In this document: piece by piece, positions 32,801 through 43,641 of the stretch
Layout: each line of letters starts with the position of its first letter
Numbering within the stretch: the first letter of the stretch is position 1
DNA from: Apiotrichum sp. Y4204
Taxonomy: Eukaryota; Basidiomycota; Tremellomycetes; Trichosporonales; Trichosporonaceae
Reading direction: 5' to 3'
NCBI GenBank assembly: GCA_025531455.1
Contig: JAMYHL010000009.1
Location: forward strand, 372,001 to 436,000
Length of the DNA stretch: 64,000 nucleotides
The notes under the pieces: generated by a model
Seen by the model: the letters and a program-made list of their open reading frames with translations, nothing else
What the model was told of the DNA's origin: nothing
The model's database searches: none
Made by a program: the position numbers and the translations under genes

Positions 32801-33230
32801 CTTCCATGATGCGGTCCAGGTTCTCCTTGATCCACACCGTGTCTGCATCGGGAATGACCTCCAAGACGATGGGAATGAGGTAATCCGCTTTGAGCATGAT
32901 GCGACTGGGCGGCGGTTCTTCGGAATCACTCGAGTCTGAGTCGTCGATAAAGATTGGTCTGCTCGACGGTCCGGCCGCTGCGTTAGCAGGCCGTTTGGGA
33001 CGATTGCCGGCAGAGCCGCTTGCCTCCGATAGCTTGCGTTTACTGTGCCCGTTCACAATTCCAATTTCGTCTTCCTCGTCGGAATCGCCGATAACAATCG
33101 GAGTCTGTTCGTTTGAGGGCTGCTTTTTGAGGTGCTCTGGGGCTTCGTCGAGGAACATGATCTCATCGTCGCTGTCAGAGCTGAGCATGGGAGGAACGGC
33201 GCCCCCGTTGGGCGTGGGACCACCGCGCAT
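29895..33230 (-). CDS. RNF216/TRIAD3-like RBR E3 ubiquitin ligase
   Basis: Eleven exons (33230-32566, 32528-32296, 32257-32112, 32065-31976, 31939-31682, 31647-31623, 31573-31462, 31423-31408, 31369-31297, 31257-31175, 31121-29895) sum to 975 codons plus none broken. The RBR core begins near residue 330: RING1 (CGCCFDNE, then CPDGHSFCHDC), an IBR with CPFC and CRKVSCRKC, and RING2 (KCPKC, then CNKIYCHHC, the presumed catalytic segment, and LSCYIC). YDHF and CRLWD after RING2 are hallmarks of RNF216/TRIAD3. The N-terminus is acidic with repeated IVIGDSDEEDE-like SUMO-interaction candidates. Unlike human RNF216, about 410 residues of Ala/Arg-rich coiled-coil sequence follow the core. The start is taken at the first ATG (33230). 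The frame stays open to a cag at about 33311, so an upstream exon is possible. Confidence 0.88.
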
Positions 33231-33330
33231 TTTGCTTCGTTTAGGTTCTGGTGAGCCCGAGGAAAGAGTCGCCCGCCGGCGTCGGGCCACGGGAGGCTCT
33301 ACAGCAGCCTGCTTTTATGTGCCACCGGTG

Positions 33331-33339
33331 GGTGGCAAA
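33331..33339 (+). promoter_or_regulatory. PACE-like GGTGGCAAA element
   Basis: An exact match to the proteasome-associated control element bound by Rpn4 in budding yeast, 101 bases upstream of the RBR ligase start. Rpn4 is known from ascomycetes, so in a basidiomycete the match may be chance. A fixed 9-mer is expected about once per 130 kb of single strand. Confidence 0.3.
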
Positions 33340-34082
33340 CTGCACTACGTCAGGGAGACAAAACGTAGCGTGAGATTATGGGGTCAGGTCTCTTACCTAT
33401 TGTGTATGCGGTGTCAACACACAGAAGTGGGGTCCGAGGAAGACAGGAAATGGGGGAGCGCTGGAACAACGAGCGCGCAGCTCCGGTCAAAGAGCTGCGC
33501 ACTAGCCGTAAGTGCGCGATGCGCGACGCGCAACAGAGGTACCGAGAATGTAAAGAGGATGGGAAGAGGTTGGGCCGCAAGAGGATGAGAAGACGGTTCT
33601 CACTGTGTCGAGGGAAGGTGTTGATCAAATGTTGTTGGCCTGGTAACAGTCTCGCGGGGCGCTATTACTTGGCGATCCTTTGCGATGGCGTGTGAGCATG
33701 TGGGAACTGGGACGCCGATGGATGATGATTTGCGGTGGTGAGAGAGACTGAAAGATGGAGAGAAAGCACAAGTTGACGAAGAGAAAAGATGAGAAGGAAC
33801 TGGTTAATGTTGTTGTTGTATCTTTGTGTGTGTTGTGTTGGTGAAAAGGAAGACAAGAGGAAGGAAGACTGCAAAGGCTCCAAGCTCCAAGCTGCCAATA
33901 CGAGAGGAACGACCAGAGCGATCATAGCACAACCCAAATACACAGACAGGCGGGGCTTATCCACTCATCACTCATCCCTAGATACCACTCTCACCACACT
34001 GGATAAATCTCGGGTAAAGAAGATCAGATTTCGGCCTTCTGGCCTTAAGGCCTTCTGGTGTTGACCAAGCTGTATGAAATTC

Positions 34083-34120
34083 GCGTGTCTTAAAAATTAC
34101 TTACGTAATTAGTGACACGC
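34083..34120. promoter_or_regulatory. TTACGTAA within a 7-bp inverted repeat
   Basis: GCGTGTC at 34083-34089 and GACACGC at 34114-34120 form an inverted repeat enclosing TTACGTAA (34101-34108), the palindromic site type of Yap1/Pap1-class bZIP factors. The dyad lies about 240 bases upstream of the proteasome alpha-5 start codon. Confidence 0.4.
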
Positions 34121-34360
34121 TTGCGCGTGTGGAGAATGTGCGCTCATACGCACTGACGCTGCCCTGTGAAGGGTGTTGTTGCTCGTCGTCGTCTCTGGAA
34201 CACTTGCTCGTCGCCATCAAGCACCTCTTCTCTCCCCCTTCACCTCACTTCGTTCTCTTTTCTTCGCTTCACATACAGGGCATAGAGCAGGCTGGACCGA
34301 ACGACTGCAATCGCTTTACTCTTCACCCTCTAGATCCCCCCTCCGCGTCTTCTTGACAAC

Positions 34361-35438
34361 ATGTTCCTCACTCGGTGAGTGCAATGACGTTGAATCCTGC
34401 TCACTCGGTAGCTCAGAGTATGACCGCGGTGTCAACACCTTCTCCCCAGAGGTATGTTCTTGTGCTTGCCAAGTGGACAGACATGCAGCTGGCTGACATA
34501 CACAGGGCCGTCTCTTCCAGGGTATGCTGACTGTGATGACTTGACACTAACGTTGCAGTCGAGTACGCCATGGAGGCCATCAAGGTGTGTACATCAGAGC
34601 GCGCTGTCCCATTCAGGAACGTCACAGCGCGTAACCTTCTATCACCACACGGCCATTCACTGACTTCAGCTTGGCTCCACAACGGTCGGCATCACGACGC
34701 CGCACGGCGTGATTCTCGGTGTCGAGAAGCGTGTCCAGTCACCCCTCCTCGAGTCGTCCTCGATCGAGAAGATCATGGAGATCGACACCCACCTCGGCTG
34801 CGCCATGTCGGGTCTGACTGCCGACGCGCGCACCATGGTCGACCACGCCCGCGTCACCTCGCAGATGCACGCGTTCACCTACGACGAGAGGATTGGCGTC
34901 GAGAGCTGCACTCAAGCGGTCTGCGACTTGGCGCTCCGGTTCGGCGAGAGTGTGGATGACGACGACGCGCTCATGGTGGGTGGATGCGCGCTTTTGCTGA
35001 TTCTAACCCATCAGTCTCGACCATTTGGTGTTGCGCTCCTCATTGCTGGTGTGGACGAGAAGGGTCCCCAGTTGTGAGTTCCATTGCTCGCAGATGAACT
35101 CGCTGACAACAGGTATCACACCGACCCGTCGGGCACGTTCGTGCGCTACGATGCCAAGGCCATCGGGTCTGGCTCCGACGCCGCGCAGCAGAGCCTGCAG
35201 GACGCGTTCCACAAGGTGAGCTAACGCCGATGTACGTAGCTCACAACAGCAAATGTCGCTTGCCGAGGCACAGTCGCTCGCGCTCAAGGTGCTCAAGCAG
35301 GTGATGGAGGAGAAGCTCGACGAGAACAACGTGCAGCTCGCGCAGGTCACGCCCGAGAAGGGCTACGAGATTCTCAGCGCGGCCGACCTCCGGGCGGCGA
35401 TCGAGAGCATCCCCGCTGGGGAGCGGACCGCTGCGTAA
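34361..35438 (+). CDS. PUP2: 20S proteasome subunit alpha-5
   Basis: Eight exons (34361-34374, 34412-34451, 34506-34521, 34559-34584, 34670-34975, 35015-35073, 35113-35215, 35250-35438) join to 250 residues, close to Pup2/PSMA5. The N-terminal alpha-subunit signature is rebuilt across four tiny exons: [27 protein letters not shown]. The alpha-5-specific [13 protein letters not shown] and [10 protein letters not shown] follow, and [16 protein letters not shown] and YDERIGVE match the family closely. It is a structural, non-catalytic subunit of the outer ring of the 20S core. The 14-, 16- and 26-nt exons are missed by simple frame scanning. The ligase gene upstream shares its promoter region. 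Confidence 0.96.
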
Positions 35439-35758
35439 GAGAAAGTAGATGGTTGTGTAGCATGCATGGATACAATATGAGTGCAGGGTATGGAGGAGAA
35501 TGCCATGGAATGATAAATGGAATGGACTTGGAAAGGGAGTGACAGAATGACAGAACGCCCGCGAGATAAAAGAGAAGAAGGTCGATAAAATGAGGCGAAG
35601 GCCAGTGAGAGGGTAGGAGGGAGCGAGGCGATAGCAGCAAGTGGGTGCGCACGAGAGAGAGATAGAGAGCGACAGCGTGTGATCACGAAGTCAAGAATGG
35701 CCACAGAACCATTGGGCAACGCGGCGACCAAGCAGCGTTCGACAGCAGCGCCGCAGCC
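35439..35758. other. Convergent 3' region
   Basis: 320 bases between the proteasome gene (+) and the conserved fungal gene (-), presumably their two 3' UTRs. No gene or structured element seen. Confidence 0.5.
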
Positions 35759-36664
35759 TCACTTCTTCTCCGGCCGGAAAACCTTGACACTCGACCACGG
35801 CCAGTCCGCCGCGCGATCCCACACGCCTCCGCTGCCCGCGCTCTTTGGGTCCTTGAGCTCGAGCATGATCCCAAGGCTGACCTCCTCACCCTTCTCATCG
35901 CGCAGCGCGACATCCGGCCACTCAAGCCATACGCCAAGCCACGACCCCGAGCCCTTACGTTTCGGCTCCCCGAGGCGGCGCACGATCTCCTTGCCCGCGG
36001 TGGTCGCGGTGATTTTTAGGTGCTCGGGGCGGGGCACGCGGATGGTTTCTCCTGCCGCTTTGGGATTCGGGAGGAGGAGGTACGGTGTAGAAAAGTGCAG
36101 CCCAAGCGCTGGAGGCGGGGAATACGCGGGTTTGGATCCAGAATACTTGGAGGAGGGAGAGGATGGCGTGTTGAAGATGTCTATACTCTCCACGACGTCG
36201 TGCACGAGACACACGGACAGCGCGAGGGTGTAGTAATTCCGGTACGTCGCGTCGGGGTAGGTCTTGATTTCGGGAGAAGGAACGTCCGGGAAGAGAGCGG
36301 CAAGGGCCGCGTCCAGCGCCGATGCGGGGAGGCCGAGGAGGGGCGCCAGGGAGGCGAGCTGGAGCATCGCGGAGAGGCGATGGGTGGGGATGTCTGGAGC
36401 ACTGGAGCACTGGAGCTCTGGAGATCTGGAGATTGGACTGGAAGCGAAAGTTGTGCTGGATGCTGCTGACTTTTTTGGGAACGCGCCAGGACGAATCAGA
36501 GCTCGCAGAGCAATCTCATCAATCTCATCAGCCACCGGCATGCCACAGGCCACAGGGCCAAAGGGAACCGGGCCGAGTCGCCGAGCCCCAGCAGAAATCG
36601 CAATCGAGGGTAGCGAAGCGAGCGGAGGTGTGCCGATGCTAGCGCGACGGTTCCGGTGGGGCAT
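35759..36664 (-). CDS. Conserved uncharacterised fungal protein
   Basis: An open frame of 301 residues from the ATG at 36664, or about 202 residues if translation starts at the internal ATG at 36367 (MLQLASLAPLLGL). The second half has the pattern of a conserved, unnamed fungal protein family: a YPDATYRNYYTLALSV segment, a VVESIDIFN strand, LGLHFSTPY, and a C-terminal block with LGEPKRKGSGSWLGVWLEW and WDRAADWPWSSVKVF. The first 95 residues are low-complexity and cross an imperfect GGAGCACT/GGAGATCT repeat, so they may be untranslated or contain an intron. No catalytic motif is visible. I recognise the pattern from memory of similar fungal proteins and cannot name a function. Confidence 0.65.
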   Translation of the reverse strand: MPHRNRRASIGTPPLASLPSIAISAGARRLGPVPFGPVACGMPVADEIDEIALRALIRPGAFPKKSAASSTTFASSPISRSPELQCSSAPDIPTHRLSAMLQLASLAPLLGLPASALDAALAALFPDVPSPEIKTYPDATYRNYYTLALSVCLVHDVVESIDIFNTPSSPSSKYSGSKPAYSPPPALGLHFSTPYLLLPNPKAAGETIRVPRPEHLKITATTAGKEIVRRLGEPKRKGSGSWLGVWLEWPDVALRDEKGEEVSLGIMLELKDPKSAGSGGVWDRAADWPWSSVKVFRPEKK

Positions 36665-37945
36665 TTATTGATCCAAGATCCAAGATGCATGTAGCTTGTA
36701 GCTTGTTGAGGTGCAGACATTTGCATGATTGCAGATGATCGGTGATCAGGCTGTGACGCACGCTGGAGGCTAAGGAAGGTTAGGGCTGCACGCGCCGTTC
36801 CCTCGGTGCTGCGCGCTGCGATTGAACTCGGTGTGTTGCGTCATGGCCTTGTTTTGGAGCCGGCTATGCGCAAGTCCTGTATGTACGGCCCCCGCGGGCC
36901 GGCTACTAGAAGAAAAGAATGCACCGGCGCAAGCTTGCTCTCACAGATGTGTATCTGTGGCTGTTATGTTATGGAGCAAGGGAGACAAAAGAAATGCAGA
37001 GAAATTGCCCGGTACTCTGAAGCTGTGGGTCACCGAGTACAGACCGATGGCAGGCGGTAGAGCGCAGAGCACAAAAGTCCGTGTGTTCACTAGCGCGTAA
37101 GCGGCTGCGATTCCCGACTGGCGGCGCGGCGGCGGCACTGTCAGGGGTGACGTGCGGCATCTGCGGCATGCATATGTGCTGCAAAGCTCGTCACAGCTCC
37201 CCGGATCCCCCGTCTCATATCGGCCACCCCAAGATTGGAGCACCCCTTATGTGCATGCACACATTGCACTGTCACTTCGACTTTGTTCTTATCACCATCA
37301 CATCTCTCGTCCCATCTGATCAAGCGGACGATTCTGACTTTATTCTCTCACATCACTACGAATACGGTGCGTACCTTCCCATCCATTCTTGTTGTTGTCT
37401 CCGTCCGTCGTGCGCGTCGTGCGTTCCTGGCAGCTGGCAGAAAACACCCACCACGTCTTTGCCAACTGCCAGCTTTGCTGTCGTCGCCAGTCTCCAGCGC
37501 TCCAGCGCCTCCGGGTGACCGCGCACTGATCCCTCCGGCCCCTGCGATCAGCGCAGATCGCTGGTCGATCATTGGACAGCACCTGCTTCTCTATGAACGT
37601 TGGAGCGTCTGGATCGCCGCCTCCTTTGCCCGAAAGGGAGCCGCCTCTGCTCATCCCCCTTTGCGGGGGTGGTTCTGGACTCGATTGCTCCCTGTGGATC
37701 CGTGATCTGTGCGGCGCAGTCTGGCCTGGCGGGGTCCCGGATCGGCAGCCGCCGGATCGGCGGATCCACTGATCCGTCGAGCGAGATTGAGCGCAAGTGG
37801 GAGATAGACTTTCAGCGGCAGGCCAGCCTCTGGGGACCACGGCGCGCTGTGTTTACTCTTCGCTTTCTCGATTCTGCACTTCTCCTTCTCTCCACACCAC
37901 GCTCTTCTGTGCACTTCCTCTCTAACTCCAGCATAACAACACACC
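36665..37945. other. 1.3 kb divergent intergenic region
   Basis: Lies between the conserved fungal gene (-) and the hexokinase gene (+). No supported gene. The 200 bases before 37946 are pyrimidine-rich. GATCCGNNG words (ccggatcggcggatccactgatccg) cluster at 37735-37780. Confidence 0.5.
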
Positions 37946-40382
37946 ATGTCCGACGAACCCAGGACCTTTGCCAGCGCCGTGCTCTGCAACGGCACGAACA
38001 TGGGCGCGGCCGGCGTCAAGGCCGCGATTGACCGCTTCGAGCGCCGCGCTTCGACGTCCGGCTCGTCCGGGCCCCCCAGCAGGCGCGGCAGCGGCAGCAT
38101 CCTCACCCCTGCTGGTGCACAGGTCGCGCCCTTCCGCAGGACCCATGTGAGTTGATATCATGTCAAGAGAGGCCATGCGCTGACTGGTAGGACACAGAGG
38201 AGTTCCCGCACGCTGGCAAAAGTGGGTGAAAACTATTCATGTTTATGCTGACCCGCCAGAGACGATTGCGGACCACCTCCGCAAGTACGAATCTCTTCTG
38301 ACCGGTACGTGGTAGATTGTAGCAATCGATCGGCAGCTGGCTAACGGCTTCAGTGAGCGCGCCGCGCCTGCGGATGATCGTCGACGCATTCGAGCAGACC
38401 CTCGAGAAGGGCCTCCAGAAGAAGGGAGAGGTTGTGGTGAGTAACCCGTAGCCTGCTGTGCTGTGCAGTGCTTGTGCACGTCACAGTGTGCACCCGTTCC
38501 CTGTGCTTTTACTGACACGTGCAGCCGATGCGTGAGCGCCCCCGAGCTTCACATGAGTTTGTTTGCTAACAACCTAGTTCCCGCCTTCGTGTTTGACGTG
38601 AGTACCATGATTGACTCTTGCGGCATTCCCGTGACCTCGGTGTTCCACCGCAGATCGGAAGTGGAGAGCATCGCGGACATGTGGACCACACCGCCCCGCC
38701 GCGGCATTCCCCGATTAGACCGAGACCTTATCTATGGTATCCACCTGATGCTAACCCACAGTGGCCCTCTGGAGAGGAGACAGGCGAGTACCTCGCCGTC
38801 GACCTTGGAGGCACCAACCTGCGTGTCTGCCTCGTCACCCTCCGCGGCGGTGGAAAGTTCGAGGTCATGCAGACCAAGTACCGTCTCACCGAGGACCAAA
38901 AGCAGGAGGACGGCGAGAAACTGTGGGTTCAACTTGATGGGTGGAGCTGATGCCAGATTCGACTTCTGTGCCGAGTGTCTCCAACACTTCATCGTCGAGA
39001 ACCTTGGCCGCGATGAGAATGCCGACAACATTCCCCTCGGCTTCACTGTGCGTGCTGCTGCTGGCAATCACTGACTCCAGTTCTCGTACCCTTGCTCGCA
39101 AGACCGCATTAACCATGGCGGTGGGTTTTGAAACTTTACACAGCTGACCCACCAGAGCTTATCCGGTGGACCAAGGGCTTCGGTGCCGCGAATGTCGAGG
39201 GCAACGACGTTGCCGCCATGTTCAACAAGTCGTTGGAGAAATTCGTATGTTGAACAGCAGCGCCGCAGTGCTGACACCTAGGGCGTGCGCACAGAGCTCA
39301 CCGCGCTCATCAACGACACAACAGGTACACTCATCGCGTCCAACTACGTGGACCCGACCACCCGCATCGCGTGTATCTTCGGAACCGGTTGTAACGCCGC
39401 GTACATGGAGACGGCCGAGTTCATTCCCAAGCTTGACTTTATTGGCCTCCCGAAGGAGCAGAACATGGCCATTAACGTGGGTGCTGAGTCGGTTACGATA
39501 CTAAACCCGCAGTGCGAGTATGGCGCCTTTGACTCGTTTGAGCACCACCACCTTCGTATGTGCCACTCACAGTTATTCCAAGCTCACATGCAGCCCGCAC
39601 AAAGTACGACATTATCATTGACGAGTCGTCGAACAAGGTCGGCGAACAGGCGTTTGAGAAGATGATTGCCGGTCTGTACCTTGGCGAGATCTTCCGCCTC
39701 ATCCTCGTCGAGCTCATCGAGGCGGGTGACCTCTTCCTCGGCCAGAACACGTACAAGCTTGAGAAGGCGTACGCCTTTGACACGGCGTTCCTCTCCCTGA
39801 TGGAGGCGTGAGTACTCGTCAGGATTCGCGATAAAGGTTACAGCGGGTGTCTCTTTGCAGCTGAAGCCAACCGATACCTGCTCTCCGGGAAGACACATTG
39901 CTGACACTCAGGGACCCGACCGACGAGCTGCTCACTATTATCGGCGTGTTCAACCACTTCTTCGGTCTCGAGACGACCATCGAGGAGCGCCAGTTCTTCA
40001 AGAAGCTCGCTGTGCTGATCGGCACCCGTTCGGCGCGTCTCTCGGCCTGCGGCATCGCCGCCATCGTTTCCAAGAAGGGCTACCTCGAGGAGGTGGGTCA
40101 AGATGCTTGTTCACAACTAACCCACCAGGGCTGCTCGGTCGGCGCAGACGGGTCGCTGTACAACAAGTACCCGAACTTTGCGGACCGCATCCATGAGGCG
40201 CTCGTCGACATCTTTGGCGAGGCCGGCAAGAAGATCACGACGCACCCTGCCGAAGACGGCTCGGGTGTCGGCAGCGCGATCATTGCTGGTGAGTGAAGAC
40301 GATAAATGGAAACGAAGCAAGAGCTGACGAGAAGCGATGACCAAGAAGCGCAAGATGGACGGCATCTACCCCGACTACTAAG
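37946..40382 (+). CDS. Hexokinase/glucokinase
   Basis: Sixteen exons (37946-38146, 38191-38221, 38260-38304, 38354-38436, 38525-38531, 38578-38597, 38762-38922, 38957-39047, 39081-39120, 39156-39244, 39282-39476, 39513-39555, 39594-39807, 39912-40092, 40129-40288, 40336-40382) sum to 535 residues. It phosphorylates glucose with ATP as the first step of glycolysis. Visible motifs are WPSGEETGEYLAVDLGGTNL (phosphate 1), LGFTFSYPCSQDRINHGELI (sugar binding), FGTGCNAAYME, and GSGVGSAIIA (adenosine). Residues 1-55 are an Arg/Ser-rich extension not seen in budding-yeast enzymes. The 7-nt exon 38525-38531 is needed to link EVV-PM to LPAFVFD. Whether it is a glucokinase or a broad hexokinase cannot be read from motifs. 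Confidence 0.93.
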
Positions 40383-41160
40383 CGGCGACATAGATGAAGG
40401 AAGCGGAGATGCAGGATATTATGCTATGGCCAGCAGAGGGAAGAGTAGGCGCTGACTGACTGCCGATCGAGAACGAACAGGAGGCGCAGGCGATAACAGT
40501 GATAACGGTTATCTGACCCCACGTTGTCCATGAGGGACCAAGCGTAACGTCCGATGACAAACTCGTGCGCAGGAATTTGACCACCACCAGAGAGCTGGAT
40601 AGAGCGTGAGGTTCAGCCCAGAGAGTGGAGCGTCGGGGCAGTGCATTCTGGTTTGCCGAGCAGATGAAGCCCAAAGAGACCGAAGAGAGGAAGTCCAAGG
40701 GGGCAACCTTGCCGACCCGCAATGTCGTCCACTCGGTAGTGGACCTCCCTCCACATCCTGGCCTCTGCTAGATCCGCAGCGACACGGCACGCCGTGCGTG
40801 TGCGGAGCAGTACTCACAAAGTCTGCGCAGGGGTGTGGTTGATATGATCTAGGTATAAGGTTGGCACCCCCGGAACCACTTGATGTGCCTTCGAGTCAGT
40901 TTATCACTGGGGACTTGCACAGCGTCCCGGTCGTCGCTCACGTCCACGCTCCAACGCTTTGTATACACATGCATTGCGCGCAACTTAAGGTCTGGGTATA
41001 TCGTGCGGCGGCGCTATTGCTACAGAAATACATTGCGACAGAAAAATGGCCGGATGGTAAGAAAGGGGTTACAAGGTTGACAAGGGGAATGCTCCGCACC
41101 ACGAGAGAACCAAAAGCCACCGAAAGTCACGTCTCAATTTCGAATTGATGCCAGAAGCGC
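40383..41160. other. Convergent intergenic region
   Basis: 778 bases between the hexokinase (+) and PH-like (-) genes. No supported gene or structured element. Confidence 0.5.
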
Positions 41161-43641
41161 CTACTCTGCGAAACGGATACGCGTCTCGCGATCGGTGCGG
41201 ATCGGTTCCTCCTCTGGCGGTGGGGGCATGTTCTCCGCCTCGATCTGGTTCAGCTCGGACACTGCTGTCAGCATTCGTGATCTGTTAATTAGGAGAAGAG
41301 ACAGACACTCACTAACGTCAATGGCCTGGGAGCGCGAACGAAGGCGCCGCAGACGCGCCGTTCCGGCGTTGCTCGAGTTTGCGCTATGTATCGAGCTTGG
41401 GGCCGAGACGTCCTTGAACATGACGGCTGGGCGGGTCCGCGGTGTGCTCCCTATCGATTCGCTGCTCAGAGGCGGTATGTCTTCAAGCTGCTCTTCAAGC
41501 TCTAAACCCGCGGTGTTGAAAGTCGGCGTTTTGAGGACAGGCGCAATTGACTCCTCCTCGTCGTGTGTAGAGGCGAGCGAACCATCTGCTGTCGAGCTTG
41601 GCGTGAGCATGTTTGGTGTGAAATCGGTAGCGGGCGACGAGGCACCGGTTGATGGAGGAGATGTTCTCCGAGGACGAGGAGGAGCGGGTAGGGCAGACGG
41701 GGGAGTGGGAAAGTCGTATGACGAGCTGAACGATAGTTGCAGGCCGGCAACCGATTCGCGATCGCTGTCGCCGCCTTGCACCGCCAATCTGCGACTGTTC
41801 TGCCCTGGCCTCTCCTCTGCCGATGGCAGTGGTGCCGGCGGTATGCGACGACGACCGCTCTCCGCACCAGCAGACTGCGAGCGGTTAATCGCCAAGCTCT
41901 GCAGGGCATCAAGACTGTTGCGACGGGTGTCCTGATGCGAGAGGCGGAGACCATCAGAATGGCCATTCTCCTGCTTATCCAGTCTGTTCCGCTTGGCGGC
42001 GTTGGCGGCATCGACTGCTGGGCCATGTTGATGTGCTTCACGCTGTGCGTCCGTCGCTGCTTCAGCCTGCCGTTTCGCCTCGGCTTCCCGCTTGTCGGCG
42101 ACGGAACGCGCATGCACACTGAGCCTATGTGCGAGGTCATCCGCGGACACTCCCTTGTCATCATATGCATGGCGGATCGCATCGCCGCATCCGAGAGACT
42201 CGGCACTGTTGCGTCAGTTTGTATTCCCCATCGAGATGTGCTGTCCCTCATAAGATCTGCTTGCAACACTCGTTGCTCACACTGTGCAACGATATGTAGA
42301 TCCAATCGCCGCAAAGGAAGCTTCGTGATCGCTCACCTGATCATAATTGCTGTTTTGCGGATCTGGCGAATCCACTCTTGCACTTGCGAGCTATCACGGA
42401 GCTCGAGAACCCAATCGCTGTTCCGCCGGCTGTTTCCTCCAAAACAGATTCGCAGCAGCCTCGCGCCATCCGCCTGGCTGCAAACGGAGGCTGTACTTGT
42501 GTGCGACAACGTACGGCGCTCGGACTCCACGCCGGGCGGCTCGCGCGAGATATGCTTGACCCGCCGCGTCGGCGACACCGGTGGTGCGCCAGGAAACGAG
42601 TGGACGTGGGCAACAGTGCGCTCTTCATCCCCTTTCTCGGAGGCGTGCGAGACCTTGAAAAGGGTGAACGCGATGGTGCATGGCGTCCAGGTATGGCGAG
42701 ACCCTGATTCCGGTGCGGAGGTGAGAATCGATGACGGCGGACGCTTGGCGGCTGGGGATGTGAGATGGATGATAGGCTCGAGGGCATTAATGGTGGAGGG
42801 AAAGACGGGAAGTATGGCGCTCGAAATCTCTTCTGGCGCCCAGCCTGTCGCTGACTGTGGCACAGAGGTGACAGTTATAGGCGGCGGAGCCGACTTCTGT
42901 AGGCGGCTCAGCTGTTTTTCGTTCACCTCTTCAGACTCGGCGATGCTCAAGCTGCGATGCGACGACCCCGAGAGCGACAGTGGCGCAAGATGCGGCGGTC
43001 CGCTGCTCAGATTTGAGCTCGCCAGTGACGGGCGCGACGAGGCTAATGGTCAGCATATTCTATTCTTTGTTGATACAGCAACGGAAGGGCTGTCATGGCA
43101 ACAGGAGGGCCATCATGCCCAGTAGATCAGGATTCTGACAACAGGGCACGGTTGGACCAAGCAGTGACCGGGTCCAACAAGGGTGATACGCACAGGCATT
43201 AGATTGCAGTCGGTGGAGACCGCCAGAACCGTCAGAGGTCTTGGATCGCGGCGAGGAGCTGTCGTCACGGAAGCGGCGGAGGCCCTTCTTGAGCTTGAAG
43301 CCGCTCATTATGCTAGAGCCGCGCCGCGGGACATCACGGTCGCCTTCGACAGGGAGGGCCGCGTCCAGTGACGTTGGCTGGACGGGAGGGAGAGGCGGCA
43401 TGAGGCGCGAGTCGGCGAGCAGAGACGGCTTGGTTTTGATCGAGCTGGCGCCCGTCTTGGGCTTGCGCTTGACCTTGAGAATCGCGGTTGAGGGGGGCTC
43501 GACAAAGTCCTGGGTAGACTCGTCGAGGGAGATCTCGCCAATAGTCTCGATGAGGTCCTCATCAGAGCCAAAGGACTGCTCGTCCTCGAGCCCCAGAGAC
43601 TGCGGCTGCACGACTCGCCGTCCGCGTATGGTGGACGGCAT
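41161..43641 (-). CDS. Probable PH-domain protein, uncharacterised
   Basis: Three phase-consistent exons, 43641-43194, 43042-42337 and 42205-41161, give 732 residues. A further in-phase intron may remove 48 nt near 41300. The N-terminus is Ser/Lys-rich (GFKLKKGLRRFRDD). In exon 2 the stretch HTWTPCTIAFTLFKVSH through GARLLRICFGG to WVLELRDSSQVQEWIRQIRKT has strand spacing and a terminal Trp-containing helix like a pleckstrin-homology domain (about residues 250-385). Exon 3 opens with a helical DAIRHAYDDKGVSADDLAHR and a Glu/Lys/Ala coiled stretch, followed by Ser/Pro-rich disordered sequence. A lipid- or protein-binding scaffold at the membrane or cortex is plausible. I recognise no specific ortholog. 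Confidence 0.65.

Larger units (their letters stand above)
33231..34360. promoter_or_regulatory. Divergent region between RBR ligase and proteasome alpha-5
   Basis: 1.1 kb between two ubiquitin-proteasome genes transcribed away from each other. It contains GGTGGCAAA at 33331-33339, the palindrome CCACCGGTGG at 33322-33331, the palindrome GGCCTTAAGGCC at 34041-34052 between two GGCCTTCTGG direct repeats, and a dyad with TTACGTAA at 34083-34120. No gene seen. Confidence 0.55.
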
